Source of the DNA: Planctomycetota bacterium
Lineage (GTDB): Bacteria; Planctomycetota; B15-G4
Assembly: GCA_029259725.1 (NCBI GenBank)
Contig: JAJDER010000117.1
Span: forward strand, 1-38,025
Length of the DNA stretch: 38,025 nucleotides
Direction: 5' to 3'
The notes beneath the pieces were generated by a model. The model ran no database searches, had not been told where the DNA came from, and saw nothing but the letters and a program-made list of their open reading frames with translations. Shown piece by piece: positions 1 through 8,894 of the stretch (its first letter is position 1; each line of letters opens with the position of its first letter). The translations under genes and the position numbers were made by a program.

Positions 1-283
1 ACAGCCGACCGCGCTCGTCGAAGGCGATCTGGACCGGGTCCTCGACCAGGGGTTCGGCGGCGACGAGTTCCACGCGCAGGCCGTCGGCCACGACGAAGGA
101 CCGCAGCGCCTGCTCGGGAGTCAGCACCGGCGCGGGCGGCACGCCCAGTCCGTCCGGCAGCGGCGTCTGGACGGTGCCTTGGGGATCCTTCTCGTCACCG
201 GCCTGGGCGGCCACCGGCGCGGCGAGCAGCGCGAAGACGAGACTCGCCGTGAGCGTCGCGATCGACGCGCTTCGACCCGTCAG
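1..283 (-). CDS. PVC-type membrane-bound dehydrogenase-like secreted protein, N-terminal part (runs off the window)
   Basis: Only the first 94 or so codons are inside the window. The frame opens with a good signal peptide (hydrophobic stretch SLVFALLAAPVAAQA) and then an acidic/proline linker. Next comes LTPEQALRSFVVADGLRVEL followed by VAAEPLVEDPVQIAFDERGR. That pattern is typical of the first propeller blade of the planctomycete and verrucomicrobial PVC-type membrane-bound dehydrogenases, which often carry a C-terminal heme-binding CxxCH domain not visible here. No ATG, GTG or TTG lies at a sensible place. The best start is a CTG at 283-281 that overlaps the TGA stop of the upstream sulfatase as CTGA, which would couple translation of the two genes. 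A neighbouring secreted sulfatase suggests a joint role in periplasmic breakdown of sulfated polymers. The family call rests on a short fragment. Confidence 0.6.
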   Translation of the reverse strand, partial: MTGRSASIATLTASLVFALLAAPVAAQAGDEKDPQGTVQTPLPDGLGVPPAPVLTPEQALRSFVVADGLRVELVAAEPLVEDPVQIAFDERGRL

Positions 284-2064
284 GATCCGAGGATCTCGCT
301 GATGCCGGACTTGAGCGCCTGGTAGGCCGCTAGCGCGTCGACGTCCAGGGCGCCGCCGAGGAGCAGGTCGGTGAGTTCGAACGGGTCGGCCAGCAGATCG
401 TAGAGCTCTTCGGTGTTCAGCTTCACGCCGCCGATGACGTTGGTCCTGCGGATGTACTTGAACCGCTCGTCACGCAGCATGCGCTTGTTCTTGGGCGGGT
501 CCTCGAAGGCCAGCGCGACGCCGTTGCTCAGCTCCCACCCCGGGTTGCCCGCGGCGATGAACTGCATGTAGAGCGAGTACGGCACGCCGAACGGCGCCAG
601 CCCACCCTCGATCGGCAGCACGATGCGCCCCTGCGCGTCGGTGACCAGCGTCAGGAAGACGAGGAACGGCAGCTCCGGGACGAGCGCGCCGCCGGCGAAG
701 GGCAGCGGGTCGGCCGACAGGGCGATGGCCAGGAACGTCGGCACATTCGGCATCCCGCTCTCGAAGGTGAGCGTGGACTGGCCGTTCTCGTTGAGCCGGT
801 CGCCGCACACGCGCAGGTTCGTGGCGCCGTTGCCGAAGCCGACGTCCAGTTGGCAGAAGGGCTGGCCGAGCGGCGTGCCGTCGGTGTTCGGGTAGTACCA
901 CTCCGAGAAGGCCTCGGTGCGGCGCGTCGGAAGGCTCGGCGTGCTGAACCACGGTGTCAGGGTGTCGCCGTCGAGGGTGGTGTGCGCCAGTTCGGTCTGG
1001 GCGTCGACTCCGAGGAGCTCGGTGATGGTGGGGAACAGATCGACCACGTGCACGAACGCGTCGGCGTTCTCGCCGGCAGCGACGTTCGGGCCGGCCACGA
1101 TCAGCGGCACGTGGACGCCACCCTCGTAGACGGTGCCCTTGGCGTGGTCCGGGGAGAAGGGCGGGACCGCCGCCTGGTTCGGCGTGCCGTTGTCGCCCAC
1201 GAAGACGATCGTGGTATTGGCCAGCACGGCCGGGTCCATGCTCGTGAGCAGCCGCCCGAGCTCGGTGTCGAGCGCCTCGACCATCGCGTTGTAGATCGGG
1301 CGCGGGTTGGTGTCGGGGTCGCCGCCCGTGGTGTCCACGGTGTAGAGGTGTTCAGGCGGGAGCTGGAAGGGGATGTGCGGCGCGCTGAACGCGAGGTAGC
1401 AGAACCACGGCTCGCGTGCGGTGTCGATCCAGTCCAGGGCCGCATCGACCTGCGCGGTGGTGGCGTACTCGTTGCTCGTCGTCTTGACGCCGTTGACGAC
1501 GTGGTGCCACTGGTAGTAGTCGAGCGAGCCGTTCTGGTAGAGGTTGTAGAGCGTGCCGTCGTAGTGGTCGAAGCCGTTCACGTTCGGTGCGAGCAGGCCG
1601 CCGCCGACGTTCTCGGTGGACAGGTGCCACTTGCCGATGGCCGCCGTCTCGATCTGCCCTTCCGAGGCCTGCGCCAGCACCTCGGGCAGCGTGGTCTCGG
1701 CGTCGGGGAGCGCGAACGTCTCCCAGGGCTGCAGGCCGCTGCCGAGGTGGTGACGGAACGGGTAGCGGCCGGTGAGCATGGACGCGCGCGACGGCGAGCA
1801 GTTCGGACTCGCGTAGGCCTGGCGGAAGACGACGCCGTTGGCGGCGAGGACGTCGATGACCGGAGTGGGCGGTGCGTCCGGCCCGGGTGTGTAGATGCCG
1901 AGGACATCGGTGCCGAGGTCGTCGGCGATGACGAGCAACACGTTGGTCGGCGGATCGCCGCGGCCGTGTGCCGAGAGGGGCGCGAGCAGCAGGGCCCAGG
2001 CGGCGGCCAGCAACGGCAGCAGGCGGGGGCAACGGGGCCGACGACAGCGGGGGCGCAGGGGCAT
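280..2064 (-). CDS. Secreted type I (formylglycine) sulfatase with an inserted secreted-protein domain
   Basis: The protein has 594 residues from ATG 2064. Residues 1-33 form an Arg-rich n-region plus a hydrophobic signal peptide. The sulfatase fold begins at NVLLVIADDLG, whose Asp48-Asp49 are expected calcium ligands. The active-site signature CSPSR holds Cys89, the residue oxidised to formylglycine, followed by the usual LTGRYPFR. GKWHLS, SAPHIPF and FVGDNGTP supply the other catalytic and metal residues. These enzymes hydrolyse sulfate esters, often of algal polysaccharides, after export. The unusual part is residues about 395-520, a block with PFAGGALVPELPF, TDAQG, LYMQF and SNGVALAF placed before the final KRMLRDERFKYIRR sulfatase segment. 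The same block forms the C-terminus of two other secreted proteins in this window (2362-3915 and 18266-19843). The gene is divergent from the dehydrogenase-like gene at 2362. Confidence 0.92.
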   Translation of the reverse strand: MPLRPRCRRPRCPRLLPLLAAAWALLLAPLSAHGRGDPPTNVLLVIADDLGTDVLGIYTPGPDAPPTPVIDVLAANGVVFRQAYASPNCSPSRASMLTGRYPFRHHLGSGLQPWETFALPDAETTLPEVLAQASEGQIETAAIGKWHLSTENVGGGLLAPNVNGFDHYDGTLYNLYQNGSLDYYQWHHVVNGVKTTSNEYATTAQVDAALDWIDTAREPWFCYLAFSAPHIPFQLPPEHLYTVDTTGGDPDTNPRPIYNAMVEALDTELGRLLTSMDPAVLANTTIVFVGDNGTPNQAAVPPFSPDHAKGTVYEGGVHVPLIVAGPNVAAGENADAFVHVVDLFPTITELLGVDAQTELAHTTLDGDTLTPWFSTPSLPTRRTEAFSEWYYPNTDGTPLGQPFCQLDVGFGNGATNLRVCGDRLNENGQSTLTFESGMPNVPTFLAIALSADPLPFAGGALVPELPFLVFLTLVTDAQGRIVLPIEGGLAPFGVPYSLYMQFIAAGNPGWELSNGVALAFEDPPKNKRMLRDERFKYIRRTNVIGGVKLNTEELYDLLADPFELTDLLLGGALDVDALAAYQALKSGISEILGS

Positions 2065-2361
2065 GGGGGGCCGGTGGAGGGGAGGGAGAGCGGGGAACCG
2101 GTCCAAGGGCCGTGGGTGCACACGGCGAAGAGGAAAGGTTAACCGTCGATCCCGCGCGCGCCAAGCCGGGGAGGTTGCCCCGGCCGCGTTGCGGAGCGGG
2201 GCCCTCGCCCGCCGGCGCGCCAGCCGACTGTTGGGACCCGTGGTACGCTCACGATCGATGGTCTGCGGCGGAGAAACGCCGGATACGCGGCTCTCACGGC
2301 ACGGATCCGGGAATCGGCCGCGCGACGCTGATCGACCGACGGCCCCCGGCGAGAACCCCAC

Positions 2362-3915
2362 ATGCTCGGTACCTCCACCACCCGCGCCCTGCTCGGCATG
2401 GCCGCCCTGGCGTCCCTGGCCCCCTGCGTGTCGGCCCAGACCTTCACTTCCGTCCGCGTGACCGGCCAGATGCTCGAGCCCACCGCGCTCGCCGCGCCGA
2501 CGGGCGAGACCGACCGGATCTTCGTCACCAGCAAGAAGGGCACGGTCAAGCTGTTCAAGTCCAGCACGGGCAACGTGACCGAGTTCCTCGACATCAAGGA
2601 CGACGTCTTCACCGGGAACGAGAGCGGCCTGCTGGGCATCGCCTTCCATCCGGACTACGCCAACAACGGCAAGTTCTACCTGTCGTGGACCACCAACGAC
2701 TCGATCAACGGGGACTCGGTGATCTCGCAGTTCAACGTCTCGGCCACCGACCCGGATCTCGGCGACCCGCTCAGCCGCGTCGACATCTGGGGACCGCTGC
2801 CGCAGGTGCACACCGGCCACAAGTCGGGCGACATCGAGTTCGGCCCGGACGGGCTGCTGTACTTCGCGCTGGGCGATGGCGGGACCAGCTTCGACCCGTT
2901 CCACAACGCGCAGAACCTGCTCGACCCGCGCGGGAGCATCCTGCGCTTCGACGTGGACCTGCCCTTCCCGCACATCCCACCGACCAACCCCTTCGTCGGT
3001 GACCCCAACGCGCTCGACGAGATCTACCACTACGGCGTGCGCAACCCGTACCGCCTGGGCATCGATGACCTGACCGGCGACATCTGGATCGGCGACGTCG
3101 GCCAGAGCGACCGCGAGGAGATCAACTTCGCGCCGGCGGGCGTGGCGCCGATCAACTTCGGCTGGCGCTGCTACGAGGGCGAGATCTGCACCGAGAAGCC
3201 GGGTTGCCCCGACTGCGCCACGCCGGGCTTCACCGAGCCGGTGCACGCCTACAACCACGACTTCGGCTTCGGCTGCGCGGTCATCGGCGGCACGGTCTAC
3301 CGTGGCGACGCGATCCCGGCCATGCAGGGCCGCTACATCTTCGCCGAGCACTGCACCGACCACGTCTGGTCCTTCGAGCTGGTCGGCGGCGTGAAGACCG
3401 ACTTCCGCGAGCACACCGAGGAGCTGTTCCCCGACGACGGCACCTCGCTGAACTCCTGTTCGGGCATCGGCTACGACGGCGTGGGCGAGCTCTACCTGCT
3501 CGACTTCTTCGGCGACGAGATCTTCAAGATCGTGCCGGTCATCGGCTTCAAGCCGCTGTCGGGCGCGCTGGCCGGGACGAACGGCGAGCCGGTCCTCGCG
3601 GGCAGCGGCGACCTGATCGGTGGGCAGGACGTGACGCTCTCGCTGAGCAGCGCGCTGGCGAACAGCGCGGCCACGCTGGTCGTCGGACTCGATCGCGCCG
3701 ACCTGCCCTTCAAGGGCGGCGTGATCGTGCCCGACCCGGCGCTCTTCGTGCCCGGGCTGCCGACGGACGGTGCCGGCACGCTGGACCTCGTCGGGCTCTG
3801 GCCCGTGGGGCTGCCCCCGGAGTTCCAGCTCTACCTGCAGTTCTGGGTCGTCGATCCGGGAGCGCCGAAGGGGTTGTCCGCGAGCAACGCGCTGCTCGCC
3901 GTCACGGCTCCGTAG
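2362..3915 (+). CDS. Secreted glucose/sorbosone dehydrogenase-like (PQQ-type) six-bladed propeller protein
   Basis: The protein has 517 residues and a clear signal peptide ending near SAQ (residue 26). The body matches the soluble aldose sugar dehydrogenase (GSDH) family. Visible features are LLGIAFHPDYANNGKFYLSW, HTGHKSGDIEFGPDGLLYFA, LGDGGTSFDPFHNAQNLLDP, RNPYRLGIDDLTGDIWIGDV and GQSDREEIN. Family enzymes oxidise sugars with PQQ; many environmental homologues have unknown substrates, so activity is inferred. Four Cys in the CYEGEICTEKPGCPDC segment suggest disulfides outside the cytoplasm. Residues from about 404 to the end are an added C-terminal domain (LPFKGGVIVPDP, GLPTDGAGTLDL, LYLQFWV, ending SASNALLAVTAP) shared with the sulfatase and the FG-GAP protein. 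The 297-bp gap to the divergent sulfatase must hold promoters for both genes; I saw no strong palindrome in it. Confidence 0.9.
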   Translation: MLGTSTTRALLGMAALASLAPCVSAQTFTSVRVTGQMLEPTALAAPTGETDRIFVTSKKGTVKLFKSSTGNVTEFLDIKDDVFTGNESGLLGIAFHPDYANNGKFYLSWTTNDSINGDSVISQFNVSATDPDLGDPLSRVDIWGPLPQVHTGHKSGDIEFGPDGLLYFALGDGGTSFDPFHNAQNLLDPRGSILRFDVDLPFPHIPPTNPFVGDPNALDEIYHYGVRNPYRLGIDDLTGDIWIGDVGQSDREEINFAPAGVAPINFGWRCYEGEICTEKPGCPDCATPGFTEPVHAYNHDFGFGCAVIGGTVYRGDAIPAMQGRYIFAEHCTDHVWSFELVGGVKTDFREHTEELFPDDGTSLNSCSGIGYDGVGELYLLDFFGDEIFKIVPVIGFKPLSGALAGTNGEPVLAGSGDLIGGQDVTLSLSSALANSAATLVVGLDRADLPFKGGVIVPDPALFVPGLPTDGAGTLDLVGLWPVGLPPEFQLYLQFWVVDPGAPKGLSASNALLAVTAP

Positions 3916-3919
3916 GGCC

Positions 3920-3944
3920 GGGGCGCGGGGCGCGGGGCGCGGGG
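3920..3944 (+). repeat. Four tandem GGGG runs (7-bp repeat, G-quadruplex motif) just after a stop codon
   Basis: Five bases after the stop of the dehydrogenase-like gene the plus strand reads GGGG, CGC, GGGG, CGC, GGGG, CGC, GGGG. This is a perfect G4-N3 array on the non-template strand, so it would also appear in the mRNA. It could act as a 3' end or pause signal, or be a slippage-prone microsatellite. Confidence 0.75.
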
Positions 3945-4094
3945 CGCGCGGCACGCGTCGACTCCGATCCAGGGGGCCGGGACCCGCGCAAGCACTGCTC
4001 TGGTCCTCCCCGACTCTCACCCCGAACTGATAAGGTCTCCGGGCCGGTGAGCGAACCCGCCGAGCCGAGACCAGGGCAGTCATGGGGAGGGATC

Positions 4095-6020
4095 ATGGTG
4101 CGTACCAAGGTGGCCTTGGCGGGCCTCACGCTGTTCGTCGCGTCGGTGGGCTGCGGTGCTCCTGACATCGTGACCAAGCAGCGCGACTGGAGCGGCTACA
4201 CCGGGCCCGGCGCCGCCGTGCTCAACCAACCCGAGGTGCCGTTGCCCAAGGTGTCCTGGGATCCGAACGAGCCGCTCAACCGTGACCTCGAGGCGTTCAA
4301 CCAGGACGCGGTGGAGTACGCCGTCGGGCCGGCCACCTACGGCTGGCGCTCGATCACGCCGAAGGACGGCCGCAAGCGTCTCGACATGGCCTACACCAAC
4401 CTCGGCTTCCCGCGCCGCGCGGTGAACGAGATGATCCAGGGCGAGTGGGATCACGCCGGAACCGAGACGGTGCGGTTCCTGGTCAACACCACCGTGGGCC
4501 TGCTCGGATTCTTCGATCCCGCCGAGAGCTGGGGCTTCAAGGCGCCGGCGGCCGAGGACACCGGTCTGACCATGGAGAAGGCCGGCTGGCGCGAGAGTGA
4601 CTACCTCTTCATTCCCGTGCTCGGACCGAGCACCACGCGTGACCTGGTCGGCAAGATCCCCGACACCCTGCTGGACATCTCCTTCTGGATCGGCGGCTGG
4701 GTGCCCGTCTTCCTGTCCTTCAACCAGGCCAGCGACCTGGTTCCGACCTACGAGAGCCTGGTCGAGACGCAACAGGATCCCTACGTGCTGATGCGCATGG
4801 TCTGGAGCGTCCTGCGCGACGCCTCGGTCGCCGACTTCAGGTACGTGGTGGACGACGGCGTGGCCGACCAGACGCTCGAGGCCGTGTTCATGGTCCCCTC
4901 GGACCCGAACTTCTTCCGCAAGAGCACGGGCGGCAAGGTGGCCATGCCGACCACGGGCAAGCACCTTCCGTACGAGTTGTGGATGCAGCCCGAGCCGGCG
5001 CCGATGGCGTACGTGATCCCGGGTCTCGGCAGCCATCGCCTGTCCAGCCAGCCGGTGACCCTGGCCGAGTCGCTCTACAACGGCGGCTGGTCGGTCGCGG
5101 TGATCAGCAGCGCGTTCAACTTCGACTTCATCGAGAACGGCAGCAGCGCTCCCCTGATCGGATACACACCGATCGATGTGGACGACATCCACACGGCCTT
5201 CGACCTGATCGACCAGCACGTGGTGGAGACGTACGGCGAGAGCCGCATCACCGGCCGCTCACTCCAGGGCATCTCGATGGGCTCGTTCCACACCGCGTTC
5301 CTCGCCGGCATCCAGGGCATGGGCGTGGCGGATCACCGCGTCCGGTTCGATCAGTTCGCTTCCTTCGCGCTGCCCGTCTCGCTCCACCACGGCCTGACGG
5401 TCCTCGACGACTACTACCGTGCGCCCATGCAGTGGCCGGCCGGCGAGAGGGAAGACCGCATGGTGGCCACGGTGCGCAAGGCGCTCCAGTTGGGCGACGG
5501 CACCTTCCGCCCGGGCACGCCCTTGCCCTTCAGCGACTTCGAGGCCGAGTACCTGATCGGCTTCGCCTTCCGCCTGACGGTGATGGACCTGATCTGGACC
5601 ACGCAGCGTCTGGACAACCGCGGCGTGCTGCTCACCGAACTCGATCCCGAGTACCGCAGCCCGGCGTACTGGGAGATCCTCGAGTACGGGTGGGCGGAGT
5701 ACTTCTACGCGTTCGTGCTGCCCTGGCTGAGCGAGCAGGGCCTGGCGATGACCGAGGAGGCCGCGTTCGCAGCGGCGGACCTGCACTACGTCGAGGCCGG
5801 CCTGATGGGGAACGACAAGCTCTGGGTCTATGGCTCGGAGAACGACTTCCTGCGCCGACCCGAGGACAACGCGTGGCTCACCGGCCTGCTGCCGCCGGGA
5901 CACGTGACCCTGTCGGAGAAAGGGGGGCACCTCGGCAACGCATGGAACCCGAAGTTGCGCGAAGACGTGCTGGCCCAGCTGAAGGCGCAGCTGGAGGGAA
6001 CCCCAGTCCCGGTCAAGTGA
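4095..6020 (+). CDS. MlaA (VacJ)-like lipoprotein fused to an alpha/beta hydrolase
   Basis: The protein has 641 residues. ATG 4095 is chosen because a GGGAGG Shine-Dalgarno sits about 5 bases upstream and a lipoprotein-like leader follows (hydrophobic to ASVGC, Cys20; the lipobox is imperfect). Residues about 45-265 are MlaA: DPNEPLNRDLEAFNQ, then AYTNLGFPRRAVNEMIQGEW, RFLVNTTVGLLGFFDPAESW and DYLFIPVLGPSTTRDLVG. MlaA is the outer-membrane component that removes misplaced phospholipid from the outer leaflet. From residue 304 an alpha/beta hydrolase follows: MAYVIPGLGSHR, nucleophile elbow GISMGS with Ser394, a late VYGSENDF acid candidate and a KGGHLGNAW His candidate. The simplest inference is extraction of a lipid coupled to cleavage or acyl transfer. 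A possible -10 (TAAGGT, 4031-4036) lies upstream. The gene stands alone. Confidence 0.88.
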   Translation: MVRTKVALAGLTLFVASVGCGAPDIVTKQRDWSGYTGPGAAVLNQPEVPLPKVSWDPNEPLNRDLEAFNQDAVEYAVGPATYGWRSITPKDGRKRLDMAYTNLGFPRRAVNEMIQGEWDHAGTETVRFLVNTTVGLLGFFDPAESWGFKAPAAEDTGLTMEKAGWRESDYLFIPVLGPSTTRDLVGKIPDTLLDISFWIGGWVPVFLSFNQASDLVPTYESLVETQQDPYVLMRMVWSVLRDASVADFRYVVDDGVADQTLEAVFMVPSDPNFFRKSTGGKVAMPTTGKHLPYELWMQPEPAPMAYVIPGLGSHRLSSQPVTLAESLYNGGWSVAVISSAFNFDFIENGSSAPLIGYTPIDVDDIHTAFDLIDQHVVETYGESRITGRSLQGISMGSFHTAFLAGIQGMGVADHRVRFDQFASFALPVSLHHGLTVLDDYYRAPMQWPAGEREDRMVATVRKALQLGDGTFRPGTPLPFSDFEAEYLIGFAFRLTVMDLIWTTQRLDNRGVLLTELDPEYRSPAYWEILEYGWAEYFYAFVLPWLSEQGLAMTEEAAFAAADLHYVEAGLMGNDKLWVYGSENDFLRRPEDNAWLTGLLPPGHVTLSEKGGHLGNAWNPKLREDVLAQLKAQLEGTPVPVK

Positions 6021-6194
6021 TCGACGGGATGGCCGCCGTGGACGAGACTTCCGGGGTACCGGCCCACGCCGGATGGAGCCACGGCCCGGCCGTGAACACG
6101 GGGACTCCGTGCGGTCGCTCCCGAATCTCCGCTCAGGAACGGAGAGGAGCGGGCGCCCCCCTGCGGCGTGGAGTTGCGCCCTTGCGGGTGAGCC

Positions 6195-8792
6195 ATGAGC
6201 AGCAGTGACAGACCTCCGTCGGCGGACGAGCAGCCCGAGGACCGCGATCCGGTCTCGGCGATCGTGGAGGAGTTCGCGTACCTGTGCGCGGAGCGGGGCG
6301 GAGTCGATCTGGATGACTTCTGCGGGCGCTGGCCCGACGCGCTGCGGCCGGAGATCCGGCGCCGGTGCGAGGATGCCCTGGCCGTGCAGTCGTTGCTGGG
6401 GCAATCGGAGTCGCCGGCGTCGGCGGTTGCGACGCCGCGGCGGATCGGTGAGTTCGAGATCGTGCGCGAGCTCGGGCGCGGCGGCATGGGTGTGGTCTAC
6501 CTGGCCTTCCAGGAGTCGCTGCGGCGCGACGTGGCGCTCAAGGTCCTCGCCCTGAACCCGGCCATCGGCGCGCGCGCCGTGGAGCGCTTCCGCCGTGAGG
6601 CGCGCTCGGCGGGGCGGCTCGTCCATCCCGGCATCGTGCACGTGCTCAGCGTCGGCGAGGCCGAGGGTTCGATGTACATCGCCATGGAGTACGTCGAGGG
6701 CGCGACGCTGGCCGAGCACCTGCGCGTGCCCGCGCGCACGGCGATCCCCGGCTGGCAGCTCGGCCAGGTCCGCGACCGCGGCTATCCGGCGCGCGTCGCG
6801 GGCCTCGTGGCCGAGGTCGCCGACGCGCTCCACTTCGCCCACCAGAACGGCGTGATCCACCGCGACATCAAACCCGGCAACGTGCTCATGGATCCCCAGG
6901 GCCACCCGCACGTGCTGGACTTCGGCCTGGCCAAGGACCTCGGGGACGCGAGCATCTCGCTCCCCGGCGACCTGGCCGGCACGCCCTACTACATGAGCCC
7001 GGAGCAGGCGCTGGCCAAGCGCATCGGTGTGGATCATCGCACCGACGTGTACTCCCTCGGCGTGGTGCTGTACGAGCTGCTCACGGGCGCGCGGCCGTTC
7101 GAGGGCGACTCGCTGGAGAAGATCCTGTTCGCGATCTCCTTCGGCACTCCGCGCCCGCTGCGTCGCCTCAACCCGCGCGTGCCGCGGGACCTGGAGACGA
7201 TCTGCCAGACCGCCATCGAGAAGAACCCGGCGCACCGCTACGACGACGCGGCGGCCATGGCCCGGGATCTGCGGCATTTCCTCGACTACGAATCGCTCGA
7301 GGTCCACCCGCCGGGGCCGGCCCGGCGGCTGTGGCGCCTGGCCGTGCAGCGCCGACGGGAAGTGGTCACGGCGCTCATGGCGGCGGTGGTCGTGGCGTTG
7401 GTCGCCGGGATGATCTCGCGCGTGCGCCGGAGCAGCGACCTCGACGACGCCATGCGTGAAGTCCGCCTGGCCTCGGCGGGCGAGCTGGCCGAACAGGATG
7501 CACTCCAGTTGCGCGACCTGAGGCGGTCCCTCGCCGAGCTGCTGCAGCAACCCGATCTCGACGCGGGGCGGGCCGAGGAGCTGGCCGGCATCGACGCGCG
7601 CGTCACCGCCGAGGCCGTGGTCCGCCGCGATGAGGCCGTGACCGGATTCTACGCCGAGCTGGATTCGCTGCAGACGGCGCCGCGACCGGACGGCGTGCTC
7701 GACCTGCTGGGAAGGCTGGGAGACCTCGAACAGGCCGCCTGGCTGCTTCCGGAGGACGAGCAGATCGCGGCCCTGCTCGGCGAGGCCCTGCCCCTTCCGC
7801 GTCTCACCGTCAGGGTGGATCCGCTCTACGACGGTGCGCGCGTCTTCGCACGACTCATCGATCCCTTCACCGGCGACCTCGGGCCGCGCCTCGAGCTGGG
7901 GACCGCGCCGCTCGTCCGAGCCGTCGTGGACCCGGGCTTCTACCGCATCGTCGTCGAGGAGCCGACGATCGGGTTCGCCGAGTGCACGCGCATGTTGCCG
8001 TTGGGTCTCGAGGAAGTCGTGCACGCCTGGATCCGGCCCACGACCACCCTGGTGGCGGACATGGCCGAGATCGAGGGCGGCCGCTTCGTGTTCGGCGACG
8101 ACGACGCCGGACACCTGCCGATGCAGCGCCACGAGAGGGGCATCGACGCCTTCCGGATCGATGTCGACGAGGTCACCGGCGCCGAGTACATGGAGTTCCT
8201 CGACGCGACGGGCTGGCCGCCTCCGCTGCAGTGGGGCGGCGAACGCGACCCGCGCCTGGCTGCGCTGCCCGTGTCGGCCCTGTCCTTCGAGGATGCACGC
8301 GCCTACGCGGAGTGGAGCGGAAAGCGCCTGCCCACGATGTTCGAGTGGGAGCGCGCGGCGCGTGGCACCGAGGGTCGCCTGTTTCCGTGGGCCGACGGTA
8401 TGCCCGCCGTGCTCACCGACTGGGCCAATGTCCAGGTGGCGCAGGCCTCGGAGGCGGGCGGCGACCTGTACGCGGGGATCCTGCGCGACCACCTGGCCCA
8501 CGCGCGCCCGCCCGGCTGGGCGCCCGCCGAGGCGGCGACGCCTGAAGGCGTGCGCGACCTGCTGGGCAACGTCTCCGAATGGACCGAGAGCATGCCGGTG
8601 GAGAGCATGCCGAACGGCACCGGCGAGCGGCTCGTCGCCAACGAGACCGAGCGCGTGATCAAGGGCCTGAGCTGGGCGGTGGGGCCGATCCAGCTTGCCC
8701 CGCGCTACGGCGTGGTGCCCACCATGATGGTCTCGCGCGGCGTCATCAGCCCGATGGCCGGGTTGCGCTGTGCGAAGAGTGTGGAACCCTGA
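6195..8792 (+). CDS. Transmembrane Ser/Thr protein kinase with extracytoplasmic FGE-sulfatase-like domain
   Basis: The protein has 865 residues. After an acidic N-terminal region that includes a Planctomycete-type helical segment (VEEFAYLCAERGG), a complete Hanks kinase begins near residue 86. It has the glycine loop LGRGGMGVVY, Lys116 in VALKVL, HRDIKPGNVL with Asp224, DFG at 242-244, the APE-like segment TPYYMSPEQ, and DVYSLGVVLYELLTG. A single membrane helix lies at about 390-411. Residues about 430-610 are helical and then beta-rich and not recognised. From about 621 to the end is an FGE-sulfatase/SUMF1-like domain (RIDVDEVTGAEYMEFL, GKRLPTMFEWERAARG, LLGNVSEWTE, AGLRCAK). The active-site cysteine pair of true formylglycine-generating enzymes is absent around GLSWAVG, so I read this domain as a sensor rather than an FGE. 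Substrates are unknown. Confidence 0.9.
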   Translation: MSSSDRPPSADEQPEDRDPVSAIVEEFAYLCAERGGVDLDDFCGRWPDALRPEIRRRCEDALAVQSLLGQSESPASAVATPRRIGEFEIVRELGRGGMGVVYLAFQESLRRDVALKVLALNPAIGARAVERFRREARSAGRLVHPGIVHVLSVGEAEGSMYIAMEYVEGATLAEHLRVPARTAIPGWQLGQVRDRGYPARVAGLVAEVADALHFAHQNGVIHRDIKPGNVLMDPQGHPHVLDFGLAKDLGDASISLPGDLAGTPYYMSPEQALAKRIGVDHRTDVYSLGVVLYELLTGARPFEGDSLEKILFAISFGTPRPLRRLNPRVPRDLETICQTAIEKNPAHRYDDAAAMARDLRHFLDYESLEVHPPGPARRLWRLAVQRRREVVTALMAAVVVALVAGMISRVRRSSDLDDAMREVRLASAGELAEQDALQLRDLRRSLAELLQQPDLDAGRAEELAGIDARVTAEAVVRRDEAVTGFYAELDSLQTAPRPDGVLDLLGRLGDLEQAAWLLPEDEQIAALLGEALPLPRLTVRVDPLYDGARVFARLIDPFTGDLGPRLELGTAPLVRAVVDPGFYRIVVEEPTIGFAECTRMLPLGLEEVVHAWIRPTTTLVADMAEIEGGRFVFGDDDAGHLPMQRHERGIDAFRIDVDEVTGAEYMEFLDATGWPPPLQWGGERDPRLAALPVSALSFEDARAYAEWSGKRLPTMFEWERAARGTEGRLFPWADGMPAVLTDWANVQVAQASEAGGDLYAGILRDHLAHARPPGWAPAEAATPEGVRDLLGNVSEWTESMPVESMPNGTGERLVANETERVIKGLSWAVGPIQLAPRYGVVPTMMVSRGVISPMAGLRCAKSVEP

Positions 8793-8894
8793 GGGCGTGT
8801 CCTCGCGCGTGACCGACTCGGGGGTGAGTCGAGCACGAGGGGCGGCACGTGGACATCGACGACGCAAGTCACCAACTGCAACAAGGGGGGACGT

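Noticed and set aside
2065-4083. Minus-strand open frame extending the sulfatase upstream to a total of 1267 residues
   Set aside because: The extension lies opposite the dehydrogenase-like gene, is Arg/Ala/Gly shadow sequence, and the signal peptide is placed correctly only from ATG 2064.
8058-8792. Reading the kinase C-terminal domain as the enzyme that activates the sulfatase at 280-2064
   Set aside because: The cysteine pair needed for formylglycine formation is absent, so catalysis is not supported.
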